Positions 33,405 through 44,819 of a stretch of DNA of 64,000 nt are shown here, piece after piece; positions within the stretch are counted from its first letter, which is position 1; the number at the start of each line of letters is the position of its first letter. A program made the translations under genes and the position numbers. Source of the DNA: Lichenostomus cassidix (taxonomy: Eukaryota; Chordata; Aves; Passeriformes; Meliphagidae); contig VLJF02000033.1 of the NCBI GenBank assembly GCA_008360975.2, positions 2,294,001-2,358,000 of the forward strand, written 5' to 3'. The notes under the pieces were generated by a model. It made no database searches and was not told the origin of the DNA. It saw nothing but the letters and a program-made list of their open reading frames with translations.

Positions 33405-34980
33405 GCCCATTGATCGGGTATTGATCCGTTATCGATTATCGATCGGGTATCGACTATCGATCGGGTATTGATCGGGTATCGGTTATCGATCGGGTATCGG
33501 TTATCGATCAGTTATTGGTTATTGATCGGTTATTGGTTATCAATCGGTTATCGGTTAGCTATCGGTTATTTATCAGTTATCGATCGGTTATTGGTTATCG
33601 ATCGGTTATCTGTTGTGTATCGGTTATTGGTTATCTATCAGTTATTGTTTATCGATCGGTTATCGATCGGTTATCAGTTATCTATCGGTTATCAATCAGT
33701 TATTGATTATTGGTCGGTTATCGGTTGTCGATTGGTTATTGGTTATCAATCATTTATCGGTTAGCTATTGGTTATCCGTTGTGTATCGGTTATCGGTTAT
33801 CTATCAGTTATCGTTTATCGATCGGTTATCGATCGGTTATCGGTTATCTATCGGTTATCGATCGGTTATTGATTATTGGTCGGTTTTTGGTTATCTATCG
33901 GTTATTGGTTATCTATCGGTTATTGGTTATTGATCGATTATCGTTTATCGATCGGTTATTGTTTATCGATTATCGGTTATCTATCAGTTATCAGTTATTG
34001 AGCAGTTATTGATCAGTTTCTGATCAGTTATCGGTTATCTATCGGTTATCGGTTATCGATCGATTATCGTTTATGGACCGGTTATCGGTTATTGAGCAGT
34101 TATTGATCAGTTATCTTTTATTGATCATGTTATCAGTTATTGATCAATTATCGGTTATTGATCGGCGATCTGTTATCGATCGGTTATCGATTATCGATCG
34201 GTTATTGATTATCGATCGGTTATCGTTTATCGATCGGTGATCGGTTATCGAGCAGTTATTGATTGGTTATTGAGCATTTATTGATTATCGATCGGTTATC
34301 GGTTATTGATCGGTTATCATTTATCAATCAGTTATCCATCAGTTATTGATTGGTTATCGGTTATCGATCAGTTATCGGTTATTGAGCAGTTATTGATCAG
34401 TTATCGATCGGTTATTGGTTATCAATCAGTTATTGATCGGCTGTGTGTCGCCCCCCAGCGGCCGTGCCGGGAACAGTTATTGATCGGTTATCGATCAGTT
34501 ATCGGTTATTGGTCGGTTATCAGTTATTGAGTGGTTATTAATCAGTTATTGATTGGTTATCTATTGGTTATCGGTTATTGATTATCAATGGGCTGTGTGT
34601 CGCCCCGCAGCGGCCGTGCCGGGAACAGTTATTGATCAGTTATGGATTGATTATTGGTTATTGATCGGTGACCTGTGTCGCCCCACAGTGGCCGTGCTGG
34701 GTTATTGAGCAGTTATCGATCAGTTATTGATCAGTTATCGGTTATTTATTGGTTATTGATCGGTTGTCGGTTATCAGTTATCTATCGGTTATTGGTTATT
34801 GATTATCGATGGGCTGTGTGTCGCCCCCCAGCGGCCGTTCCAGAAACAGTTATTGATCAGTTATCGATCGGTTATCGGTTATTGATCGGTTATCGATCGG
34901 TTATCGGTTATTGATCGGTTATCGGTTATTGATCGGTTATCGGTTATCAGCGATCGGTTATCGATGGGTGCTGTGTCTCC
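33405..34980 (+). repeat. GATCGGTTATC array with four decoy acceptors
   Basis: About 1.5 kb of ATCGGTTATTGATCGGTTAT-type sequence, with 7- and 11-bp units (GGTTATC, GATCGGTTATC), unlike every other repeat in the window. Four interruptions carry a copy of the next exon's acceptor and head (CCCCCCAGCGGCCGTGCCGG type) near 34450-34475, 34600-34625, 34680-34700 and 34825-34850. Confidence 0.93.
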
Positions 34981-34986
34981 CCGCAG

Positions 34987-35082
34987 CGGCGGTGCCGGGC
35001 GATGACGCGTGGTGCTGTGTGTGCTCCGGCAGCTCCTGCAGCCCTGAGGATGTGCTGGTGCGCTGCGGAAAGTGCCGGCACG
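34987..35082 (+). CDS. PHF1: PHF1 copy B exon: start of PHD1 (CCVC..CGKCRH)
   Basis: A 96-bp exon, acceptor CCCCGCAG, donor ACG|GTGAGA. Reads (A)AVPGDDAWCCVCSGSSCSPE then DVLVRCGKCRH plus one base. It supplies the first four zinc ligands of PHD1 (CCVC and CGKC). It is bracketed by decoys of both its head (upstream) and its tail (downstream at 35161 and 35289). Confidence 0.96.
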
Positions 35083-35160
35083 GTGAGAAACGGCAGGGGG
35101 AAAAACGGGGGAAAATAGGGGAAAACGGGGAAAAACGGCGGGGAAAAAAATGGGGAAAAA

Positions 35161-35201
35161 CCCCGAGGATGTGCTGGTGCGCTGCGGAAAGTGCCGGCAT
35201 G
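35161..35201 (+). pseudogene. Decoy copy of the first PHD1 exon tail
   Basis: Last ~41 bases of the preceding exon plus donor ATG|GTGAGA, coding-intact (EDVLVRCGKCRH). It lacks an acceptor of its own. Confidence 0.88.
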
Positions 35202-35288
35202 GTGAGAAACGGGGAGGGAAAACAGGGATAAACCAGGGGAAAACGGGGAAAAACGGCAGGGAAAAACGGGGAAAAAATGGGGGAAAAA

Positions 35289-35329
35289 CCCTGAGGATGT
35301 GCTGGTGCGCTGCGGAAAGTGCCGGCACG
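35289..35329 (+). pseudogene. Second decoy copy of the first PHD1 exon tail
   Basis: Same segment with donor ACG|GTGAGA, coding-intact. Spacing to the previous decoy is 128 bp and to the genuine exon end 247 bp. Confidence 0.88.
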
Positions 35330-35334
35330 GTGAG

Positions 35335-37139
35335 AAATGGCAGGGGGGAAAATGGGGAAAAAACAGGGAAAACTGCCGGGAAAACTGCGGGGAAATGGGG
35401 AAAAAATGGGGGGAAAATGGGAAAAACAGGGAAAACGGGGAAAAAAACGGGGAAAAATGGCGGGGAAATAGGGGAAAAAAAGGGAAAACCAGGAAAAACA
35501 TGGAAAAAATGGGAAAAACAGTGGGAAAATGGGAAAAATGGGAAAAAAATGGGGAAAGCGGCGGGGAAATGGGGGAAAACAGCAGGATTTACTGGGAAAA
35601 ATGGGAAAAAACAGCGGGAAGAATGGGAAAAACCACGGGAAAAAACGGGAAAAAATGTGGGGAAAAAAACATGGAAAAAACCAGGAAAAACCACGGGAAA
35701 ACAGGAAAAATGGGAAGAACGGTGGGAAAAATGGGAAAACTGTGGAAAAATGGGGGGAAATGGGAAAACAGTGGGAAAACGGGGAAAAAATGGGAAAAAT
35801 GGTGGGAAAACAGGAAAAATGGCTGCAAAACGGGAAAAATGGGGAAAACTGCGGGGAAATAGGGAAAAAAGGGAAAAACGGGAAAAACGGGGAAAAAACC
35901 GGGAAAAACGGCAGGAAACAGGAAAAGCTGGAAAAACAGCGGGAAATTGGGAAAAATGGGGGAAAAAATGGGAAAAAATGGGGAAAATGGTGGGAAAATG
36001 GGAAAAACAGCGGGAAAACGGGATAAATGGCAGAAAAACGGGGAAAAACGGGAAAATCGGTGGGGAAACGGGAAAAACAGGAAAAACGTCAGGAATTACT
36101 AGGAAAAACGGTGGGAAAATGGGAAAAACCACAGGAAAATGGGAAAAATTGTGGGAATTACTGGGAAAAACGGCGGGAAAACAGGAAAAATGGCAGAAAA
36201 ATGTCAGGAAAATGAGGAAAAAACAGGAAAAATGTTGGGAATTACTGGGAAAATGGGGGAAATGTGGAAAACGAGGGAAAAATGAGGAATTCCCAGGAAA
36301 CGGTGGGAAAATGGGAAAAACGGGAAGGGAATGGGGGGCAGGGAGGGATTCCTGGAAAAATGGTGGGAAGTGGGAAAACCAGGGAGGAAAATGTGGGAAA
36401 AGTGAGGAATTCCTGTGAAAATTGCCGTGAAAATTCCCAAAATTTCCAGGGAAACGGGGGAAATGGGAAAGGGAGAGGGAAAGGTGTGAAATTTGCAGAA
36501 TTCCCATGAAAATTTCCATTAGAATTCCCAAAATTCCCAATGAAATTGGGGGAAATGGGAACGGGGGTGGGAAAAGTGGGGGGAAAGTGGGAAATTCCCG
36601 AAAAAAAAAGGGAAAATGGGAAAAATGGGGGAAAAATGGGAATAAGGGTGGGGGAGGTGGGAAAAATGGGAATTTAGGGGGAAAAGTGGGAAAAATGGGT
36701 GGAAAATTGGGAAAAATTGGGGAGGATTGGGAAAAACGTGAGTGGGGTGGGAAAATCCCCTCAAAAATGGGGGAAAATGGGGAAAAAATGGGGAAAAAAT
36801 GGGATTTAGATGGGAAATTGGGGAAAAAAGGGATTTAGATGGGAAAATGGGGAAAAAATGGGATTCAGATGGGAAAATGGGGGAAAAAAAAGGGATTTAG
36901 ATGGGAAAATGGGGAAAAAATGGATTTGGATGGGAAAAGGGGAACGGGATGGGAAAATGAGGGAAATTTGGGGAGAAAAAAACGGGAAAAAGCTGGAAAA
37001 ACGGGATGGAAAACGGAGGAAAAAAGCAAATTTCCACCAAAAATCCACCAAAAAACTCGGGAAAAGGGCTGGGAAGGAGCGCTGGGTTTCCCAAATTGCT
37101 GGAAAATCCCGGAAAATCCCGGAATTCCCGTTTTGCCAG
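35335..37139. repeat. Homopurine GGGAAAAACGGGAAAA intron array
   Basis: Mostly A/G on the plus strand in units such as AAAAACGGGAAAAATGG, then GGGATTTAGATGGGAAAATG units near 36790-36930, ending in more mixed sequence before the acceptor at 37139. Confidence 0.9.
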
Positions 37140-37228
37140 CGTACCACCAGCGCTGCCACGTCCCTCCCCCGCCGGGCGGAGCCGCGCCATGGAGCTGCCG
37201 CCGCTGCGTCTTCGCCGTGGCCACCAAG
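37140..37228 (+). CDS. PHF1: PHF1 copy B exon: end of PHD1 (YHQRCHVP)
   Basis: An 89-bp exon identical to copy A 27617-27529, acceptor TTGCCAG, donor AAG|GTGAGC. Completes PHD1 with the H-x2-C (YHQRC) and CRRC ligands and ends at VFAVATK on a full codon. The intron base after the donor GTGAG differs between copies (C here, A in copy A), one of several differences close to an identical exon. Confidence 0.97.
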
Positions 37229-38460
37229 GTGAGCCCAGAATTCCCAAAAATTCCCAAAAAATTCCCAAAATTCCAGCCGGGAAATCTCCCGCCGGGGAGT
37301 TGGAGCTGCTAAATACAAGGTTTTGGCCCCAAATTTGGGGTTTGGGAGGAGAAATGGAAATTTTTGGGGCTGAAATTCCCAATTTGGGGCAAAAATTCCC
37401 ATTTTGGGGTGAAAATTCCCAATTTTTGGGGTTCGATCCCAGTTTTTGGGGTTTGATCTCAGTTTTTGGGGTCCAAACGCTCCAGTTTTGGGGTGGAAAT
37501 CTCATCTTTTTAGCCCAAAACTCACAATTTTTGGGGTCCGAACTCTAAATTTTGTACCGAAAATTCCCAATTTTTTGGGGTCCAAACTCCACATTTTGGG
37601 CCAAAAATTCCCAATTTTTCGAGATCCAAACCCCCAGTTTTGGGGTTGAAATATCTTTTTTTTTCTAAAAAAAATTCCCAGTTTTTAGGGTCCAAACTCC
37701 AAATTTTGGGCCAAAAATTCCCAAGTTTTGAGGTCCAAACCCTCCGATTTCGGGGTCCCAATCCCATTTTTTTGGGGTCCAAACTCCAAATTTTGGGCTC
37801 CAACCCCCATTTTTTTGGGATCAAAATTCCATTTTTGGGGTTCCTCCATCCCCAGCATTTTTCCTCCTGTTTCCCCATAAATTCCCATCAATCCCTGGCC
37901 TTTTCCTGCTGTTTTCCTGATATTTTTCCATGTTTTTCCCGCCATTTTCCCCATTAATCCCCAGATTTTTCCTGCCGTTTTTCCCACTATTTTCCCTGTT
38001 TTTCCCTGTTTTTCCTGTGGCATTTTTCCCAATGTTTTCCCCCACAAATTCCCATTTTCCTGGGAATTTTTCCCAATGTTTTCCCGCCATTTTCCCGCTG
38101 ATCCTGGGTCTTTTTCCTGCCGTTTTTCCCACTGTTTTCCCCCAGAAATTCCCATTTTCCCGGGAATTTTTTCCAGTATTTTCCTGCCATTTTTCCCACT
38201 GTTTTTCCCGCCAATCCCAGCTTTTTCCTGCTGTTTTTCCTGTGGTTTTCCCCGCTGATTCCTGCTGTTTTTCCCACTGTTTTTCCCAGTTTTTCCCCCA
38301 GTTTTTCCCCATGAATTCCCATCAATCTCTGCAGCTTTTCCTGCTGATCCCTCCTCTTCCTCCTGCTGGTTTTCCTGCTGGTTTTCCCCATAAATTCCCA
38401 TTTTTCCCCATAAAACCCCATTTTTCCCATTTTTAACCAATTTTTCCAGTTTTTTTCCCA
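37229..38460. repeat. Intron: GGTCCAAACTCCAAATTTTGG and TTTTTCCTGCTG units
   Basis: Collinear with copy A 26360-27528: 50-bp units around GGGGTCCAAACTCC (37330-37850), then TTTTCCTGCTGTTTTTCCC units (37850-38400). No exon pieces recognised. Confidence 0.85.
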
Positions 38461-38462
38461 AT

Positions 38463-41400
38463 CCAGAGGGGCGGAGCTCTCCTGTTTTCCCTATAATTCC
38501 CATCAATCCCATAAATTCCCATTTTCCCCGTTTTTAACCAATTTTTCCCATTTTTGCCCCATTCCAGTGGGGCGGAGCTCTGTGCTGGGGGCTGTTTTTC
38601 CCGTTTTTTCCCATTTTTAACCAATTTTTCCCATTTTTAACTAATTTCCCATATTTTTCCCCCATTTCCAGCGGGGCGAGGCTCTCTGCCAAGGGCTGTT
38701 TTTCCCGTTTATTCCCATTTTTCCCCGTTTTCCCCCCATTTTTAACCAATTTTTCCCGTTTTTTCCCCATTCCAGCAGGGCGGGGCTCTCCTGTTTCCCC
38801 CATAAATCCCATAAATTCCCATAAATCCCATTTTTAACCAATTTCCCCCATTTTTCCCCATTTTCCCAGCGAGGTGGAGCTCTCCAGCGGGGACTGTTTT
38901 CCCCATAAATCCCATAAATTCCCATAAATCCCATTTTCCCCATTTTTAACCAATTTCCCCTGTTTTTCCCCCATTTTTTTCCCAGCGAGGAGGAGCTCTC
39001 CACTGAGGGCTGTTTTTCCCATTTTTTCCCATTTTCCCCATTTTTAACCAATTTCCCATTTTTCCCCCAATCCAGCAGGGCAGGGCTCTCCTGTTTTCTC
39101 CATAAGTCCCATAAATTCCCATCAATCCCATAAATTCCCATTTTTAACCAATTTTTCCCATTTTTGCCCCATTCCAGCGGGGCGGAGCTCTCCGCCGGAA
39201 ACTGTTTTTCCTGTTTTTTCCCATTTTTCACCAATTTCCCGTGTTTTTCCCCGTTCCAGCAGGGTGGAGCTCTCCTGTTTTCCCCATAAATCCCATAAAT
39301 TCCTGTTTTTCACCATTTTTTCCCCCATTTCCAGCAGGGCGAGGCTCTCTGCCGGGGGCTGTTTTTCCTATTTATTCCCATTTTTTCCTGTTTTTTCCCT
39401 TTTTTTCCCGTTTTTACCTGTTTTTTTCCCATTTTTAACCAATTTTCCCATTTTTCCCATAAATTCCAGCAGGGCAGAGCTCTCCTGTTTTCCCCAGAAA
39501 TCCCATAAATTCCCGATTTAACCAATTTCTCTTGGTTTTCCCCCATTTTTCCCAGTGGGGCAGGGCTCTCCTGTTTTCCCCCTAAATCCCATAAATTCCC
39601 ATTTTTAACCAATTTCCTATATTTTTTCCCCAGTCCAGCAAGGTGGAGCTCTCCAGCAGGGGCTGGTTTTCCCGTTTTTCCCTGTTTTTTCCCCATTTTC
39701 CCATTTTTAACCATTTTTCCCCATTTTCCCAGCGAGGCGGTGCTCTCTGGCGGGGGCTGCTTCCCCCATAAATCCCATAAATTCCCATTTTCCCCATTTT
39801 TAACCAATTTCCCATATTTTCCCCCCATTTCCAGCGAGGAGGAGCTCTCCGGCAGGGACTGTTTTTCCCTTTTTTCCCCCTTTTTTCCCTGTTTTTCACC
39901 AATTTTTCCCGTTTTTAACCAATTTTCCCCATTTCCAGCAGGGCAGAGCTCTCCTGTTTTCCCTGTAATTCCCATAAATCCCATAAATCCCATAAATTCC
40001 CATTTTTAACCAATTTCCCCCATTTTTCCCCATTTTCCCAGCGGGGTGGAGCTCTCTGGCAGGGACTGGTTTTCCCATTTTCCCCATTTTTAACCAATTT
40101 TTCCCATTTTTTCCCCAATCCAGCAGGGCAGAGCTCTCCTGTTTTCTCCATAAATCCCATAAATTCCCACAAATCCCATAAATTCCCATTTTTAACCAAT
40201 TTCCCATATTTTTTCCCCATTCCAGAGGGGCGGAGCTCTCCTGTTTTTCCCCATAAATTCCCATTTTTCCCATTTTTAACCAATTTTCCCCATTTTCCCC
40301 CATTTCCCCAGCGGGGTGGAGCTCTCCTGTTTTTCCTGTAATTCCCATAAATCCCATAAATTCCCATTTTTAACCAATTTCTCCCATTTTTCCCCATTCC
40401 AGCGGGGCGGGGCTCTCCTGTTTCCCCCATAAATTCCTGTTTTCCCCATTTTTAACCAATTTTTCCCGTTTTTCCCCCATTTTCCCAGCCGGGCAGGGCT
40501 CTCCGGCAGGGGCTGTTTTTCCCATTTTTTCCCATTTTCCCCATTTTTAACCAATTTTCCCGTTTTTTCCCCAATCCAGCAGGGCAGAGCTCTCCTGTTT
40601 TCCCCATAAATCCCATTTTTCCCATTTTTAATCAAATTTTCCCATTTTTTCCCCATTCCAGCGGGGCAGAGCTCTCCTGTTTCCCCCATATATTCCTGTT
40701 TTCCCCATTTTTAACCAATTTTTCCCGTTTTTCCCCATTTTCCCAGCAGGGCGGGGCTCTCCAGCAGGGACTGTTTTTCCCTTTTTCCCCCATTTTTCCC
40801 TGTTTTTCACCAATTTTTCCCGTTTTTAACCAATTTTCCCCATTTCCAGCGGGGAGGAGCTCTCCTGTTTTCCCCAGAAATCCCATAAATTCCCATTTTT
40901 AACCAATTTCCCCCGTTTTTCCCCCATTTTTCCCAGCGGGGTGGAGCTCTCCGGCGGGGGCTGGTTTTCCCCATAAATCCCATAAATCCCATTTTCCCCA
41001 TTTTTAACCAATTTTCCCCATTTTTCCCCATTTTCAGCAGGGAGGAGCTCTCCGGCAGGGGCTGTTTTTCCCATTTTTCCTATTTTCCCCATTTTTAACC
41101 AAATTCCCATATTTTTCCCCCATTTTCCCAGCGAGGAGGAGCTCTCCGGCAGGGGCTGTTTTTCCCCATAAATCCCAATTTCCCATTTTTAACCAATTTC
41201 CCCCATTTTTCCCCATTTCCAGCGAGGCGGGGCTCTCCAGCAGGGGCTGGTTTTCTCTATAAATCCCATATTCCCATTTTTAATCAATTTCCCCCATTTT
41301 TCCCCATTTTCCCAGCGAGGAGGAGCTCTCCGGCAGGGGCTGGTTTTCCCTTTTTATCCCCTTTTTTTTCGCATTTTTCCCATTTTTAACCAATCTTCCC

Positions 41401-43160
41401 CATTTCCAGCGGGGCGGAGCTCTCCTGTTTCCCCCATAAATCCCATAAATTCCCGATTTAACCAATTTCCCCTGTTTTTCCCCATTTTTCCCAGCGAGGA
41501 GGAGCTCTCCGGCAGGGGCTGGTTTTCCCGTTTTTCCCCGTTTTTTCCCAATTTTCCCATTTTTAACCATTTTTCTCCATTTTTCCCAGCGAGGAGGAGC
41601 TCTCCGGCGGGGGCTGTTTCCCCCATAAATTCCCATAAATCCCATTTTTAACCAAATTCCCATATTTTTCCCCCATTTTCAGCGGGGAGGAGCTCTCCGG
41701 CGGGGGCTGTTTTTCTCTATAAATCCCATTTTCCCCATTTTTAACCAATTTCCCCTGTTTTTCCCCCATTTTCAGCGAGGAGGAGCTCTCCAGCAGGGGC
41801 TGGTTTTCTCTATAAATCCCATTTTCCCATTTTTAATCAATTTCCCCCATTTTTCCCAGCGAGGAGGAGCTCTCCGGCGGGGGCTGGTTTTCCCCATAAA
41901 TCCCATAAATCCCATAAATCCCATTTTTCCCATTTTTAACCATTTTTTCCCCATTTTTCCCAGCGAGGAGGAGCTCTCCGGCGGGGGCTGCTTCCCCCAT
42001 AAATCCCATAAATCCCATTTTTCCCATTTTTCACCAATTTCCCCTGTTTTTCCCCATTTTCCCAGCGGGGAGGAGCTCTCCGGCAGGGGCTGTTTTTCTC
42101 TATAAATCCCATTTTCCCCATTTTTAACCAAATTCCCATATTTTTTCCCCATTTTTCCCAGCGGGGAGGAGCTCTCCAGCAGGGGCTGTTTTTCCCGTTT
42201 TTCCCTTTTTTTTTCGCATTTTTCCCATTTTTAACCAATCTTCCCCATTTCCAGCGGGGCGGGGCTCTCCTGTTTCCCCCATAAATTCCATAAATTCCCA
42301 TTTTTAACCAATTTCCCATATTTTTTCCCCATTTTCAGCGGGGAGGAGCTCTCCAGCGGGGGCTGTTTTTCCCCATAAATCCCATTTTTGACCAAATTCC
42401 CATATTTTTCCCCATTTTCAGTGAGGAGGAGCTCTCCAGCAGGGGCTGGTTTTCTCTATAAATCCCATTTTTCCCATTTTTAACCAATTTCCCCTGTTTT
42501 TCCCCCATTTTCCCAGCGAGGAGGAGCTCTCTGGCGGGGGCTGGTTTTCCCTTTTTATCACCTTTTTTTTTCGCATTTTTCCCATTTTTAACCAATTTTC
42601 CCCATTTCCAGCGGGGCGGGGCTCTCCTGTTTCCCCCATAAATTCCCGATTTAACCAATTTCCCATATTTTTCCCCCATTTTCAGCGGGGAGGAGCTCTC
42701 CAGCAGGGGCTGTTTTTCTCTATAAATCCCATTTTTAACCAATTTCCCCTGTTTTTCCCCATTTTCAGCGGGGAGGAGCTCTCCAGCAGGGGCTGTTTTT
42801 CCTGTTTTTTTCCCATTTTCCCATTTTTAACCAATTTCCCCTGTTTTTCCCCATTTTCCCAGCGGGGAGGAGCTCTCCGGCGGGGGCTGCTTCCCCCATA
42901 AATCCCATTTTTTTCCCATTTTTAACCAATTTCCCCCGTTTTTCCCCATTTCCCCAGCGGGGAGGAGCTCTCCGGCGGGGGCTGCTTCCCCCATAAATCC
43001 CATAAATTCCCATTTTCCCATTTTTAACCAATTTCCCCCGTTTTTCCCCATTTCCCCAGCGGGGAGGAGCTCTCCGGCGGGGGCTGCTTCCCCCATAAAT
43101 CCCATAAATTCCCATTTTCCCATTTTTAACCAATTTCCCCCGTTTTTCCCCCATTTTCAG
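38463..43160 (+). repeat. Exon-head array: about 50 copies of the RGGAL acceptor and head
   Basis: Units of about 75-130 bp carry CCCAGCGAGGAGGAGCTCTC or close variants, i.e. the acceptor plus the first ~20 bases of the exon at 43161. The filler is CCATTTTTAACCAATTTCCC and CCATAAATCCCATAAATTCC. Distal units (38463-40700) often read GGGGCGGAGCTCTCCTG; units nearer the exon read GAGGAGCTCTCCGGCGGGGG. Copy A has about 36 units. Confidence 0.92.
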
Positions 43161-43309
43161 CGGGGAGGAGCTCTCCGGCGCGGCCCGCAGGCTCGGGCGA
43201 TGCTGCGGATGAAATCCGTTCTGCCCTACGCTCTGTCCAAGCTGGACTGGGACCCTCCTCACCTGCACAACCTGCAGCACTGCTACTGCTACTGCGGGGG
43301 GCCGGGACA
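43161..43309 (+). CDS. PHF1: PHF1 copy B exon: inter-PHD linker and start of PHD2
   Basis: A 149-bp exon, acceptor CCATTTTCAG, donor ACA|GTGAGT, identical to copy A 22986-22838. Encodes [20 protein letters not shown] through [16 protein letters not shown]. Like its twin it has head copies upstream and tail copies downstream, so the genuine exon is the junction point of two different arrays. Confidence 0.97.
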
Positions 43310-44620
43310 GTGAGTAGCCAAAAATCCAAAATTCCCAAAAATTCCCAAAAAAATCCCGAAAAAATCCGGTGAAAAATGACCCAAAAATGGCTAAAAACGG
43401 CTCAGAAATGGCTGAAAATGACCCCAAATCAGGGATTCTCTCCTCACCTGCACAACCTGCAGCACTGCTACTGCTACTGCGGGGGGCCGGGACAGTGAGT
43501 AAAATCCTAAAAAATCCCGAAATTCCAAAAAAAATCCTGAAATTCCCAAAAAAATCCCATCAAAAATGGCCCCAAAATGGCCAAAAACGGCTCAGAAATG
43601 GCCAAAAATGACCCCAAATCAGGGATTCTCTCCTCACCTGCACAACCTGCTGCTGCTACTGCGGGGGGCTGGGACAGTGAGTATCCCAAAAATCCTGAAA
43701 TTCCCAAAAAAATCCCAAAATTCCCAAAAAATCCTGAAAAAATCCGGTGAAAAATGACCCAAAAATGGCTAAAAATGGCCTAGAAATGGCCAAAAGTGAC
43801 CCCAAAACTGTGATCTCCTCACCTGCACAACCTGCAGCACTGCTACTGCTACTGTGGGGGGCCGGGACAGTGAGTATCCAAAAATCCCAAAATTCCTAAA
43901 AAAATCCCAAAATTCCCAAAAAATCCCAAAAAAAATCCCATCAAAAATGGCCCAAAAATGGCCAAAAACGGCTCAGAAATGGCCAAAAATGACCCCAAAA
44001 CTGTGATCTCCTCACCTGCACAACCTGCAGCACTGCTGCTGCTACTGTGGGGGACCTGGGCAGTGAGTATCCAAAAAAATCCTTAAATTCCCAAAAAATC
44101 CCAAAATTCACAAAAAATCCCGAAAAAATCTGGTGAAAAATGACCCAGAAATGGCTAAAAATGGCCTAGAAATGGCCAAAAATGACCCCAAAACGGTGAT
44201 CTCCTCACCTGCACAACCTGCAGCACTGCTGCTGCTACTGCGGGGACCTGGGCAGTGAGTAAAATCCTAAAAAATCCCAAAATCCATGGAATTCCCAAAA
44301 AAATCCTGAAAAAATCCAGTGAAAAATGCCCCAAAAATGGCTAAAAGTGGCCCAGAAATGGCCAAAAATGAGCCCAAAACAGAGATTCTCTCCTCACCTG
44401 CACAACCTGCTGCTGCTACTGTGGGGGACCTGGGCAGTGAGTATCCATGGAAAATTCCAGAAATTCCCAAAATCCATGGAATTCCAGAAAAAATCCCGAG
44501 AAAATCTGGTGAAAAATGACCCAAAAATGGCCAAAAACTGCCCAGAAACACCAAAAATGACCCCAAACTGTGATCTCCTCCCCTGCGGGGAGCTGGGCAG
44601 TGAGGATCCCATGGAAAATT
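43310..44620 (+). repeat. Exon-tail array: about 7 copies of the CYCYCGGPG exon end and donor
   Basis: Units of 180-195 bp with CTCACCTGCACAACCTGCAG..GGGACAGTGAGTA. Copies start near 43443, 43632, 43816, 44010, 44206 and 44395; a degenerate one is near 44577. Some lost 12 bases (CTGCTGCTGCTACTGCGG at 43650 and 44410). Copy number equals that of copy A. Confidence 0.93.
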
Positions 44621-44819
44621 CCAGAAATTCCAAAAAAAATCCCAAAATTCCTGAAAAAATCCCAAAATGCCCAGAATTCCTGAAAAAATCCAGTGAAAAA
44701 TGGGTGAAAAATGGGTGAAAAATAGCCCTAAAACCCCAAAAATGGCCCCAAAAAAGCCCTGAAAGCACCAAATCCCCCAAAAAATCCCCCAAATTCCCAA
44801 AAATTCCCGAATTCCCAAA

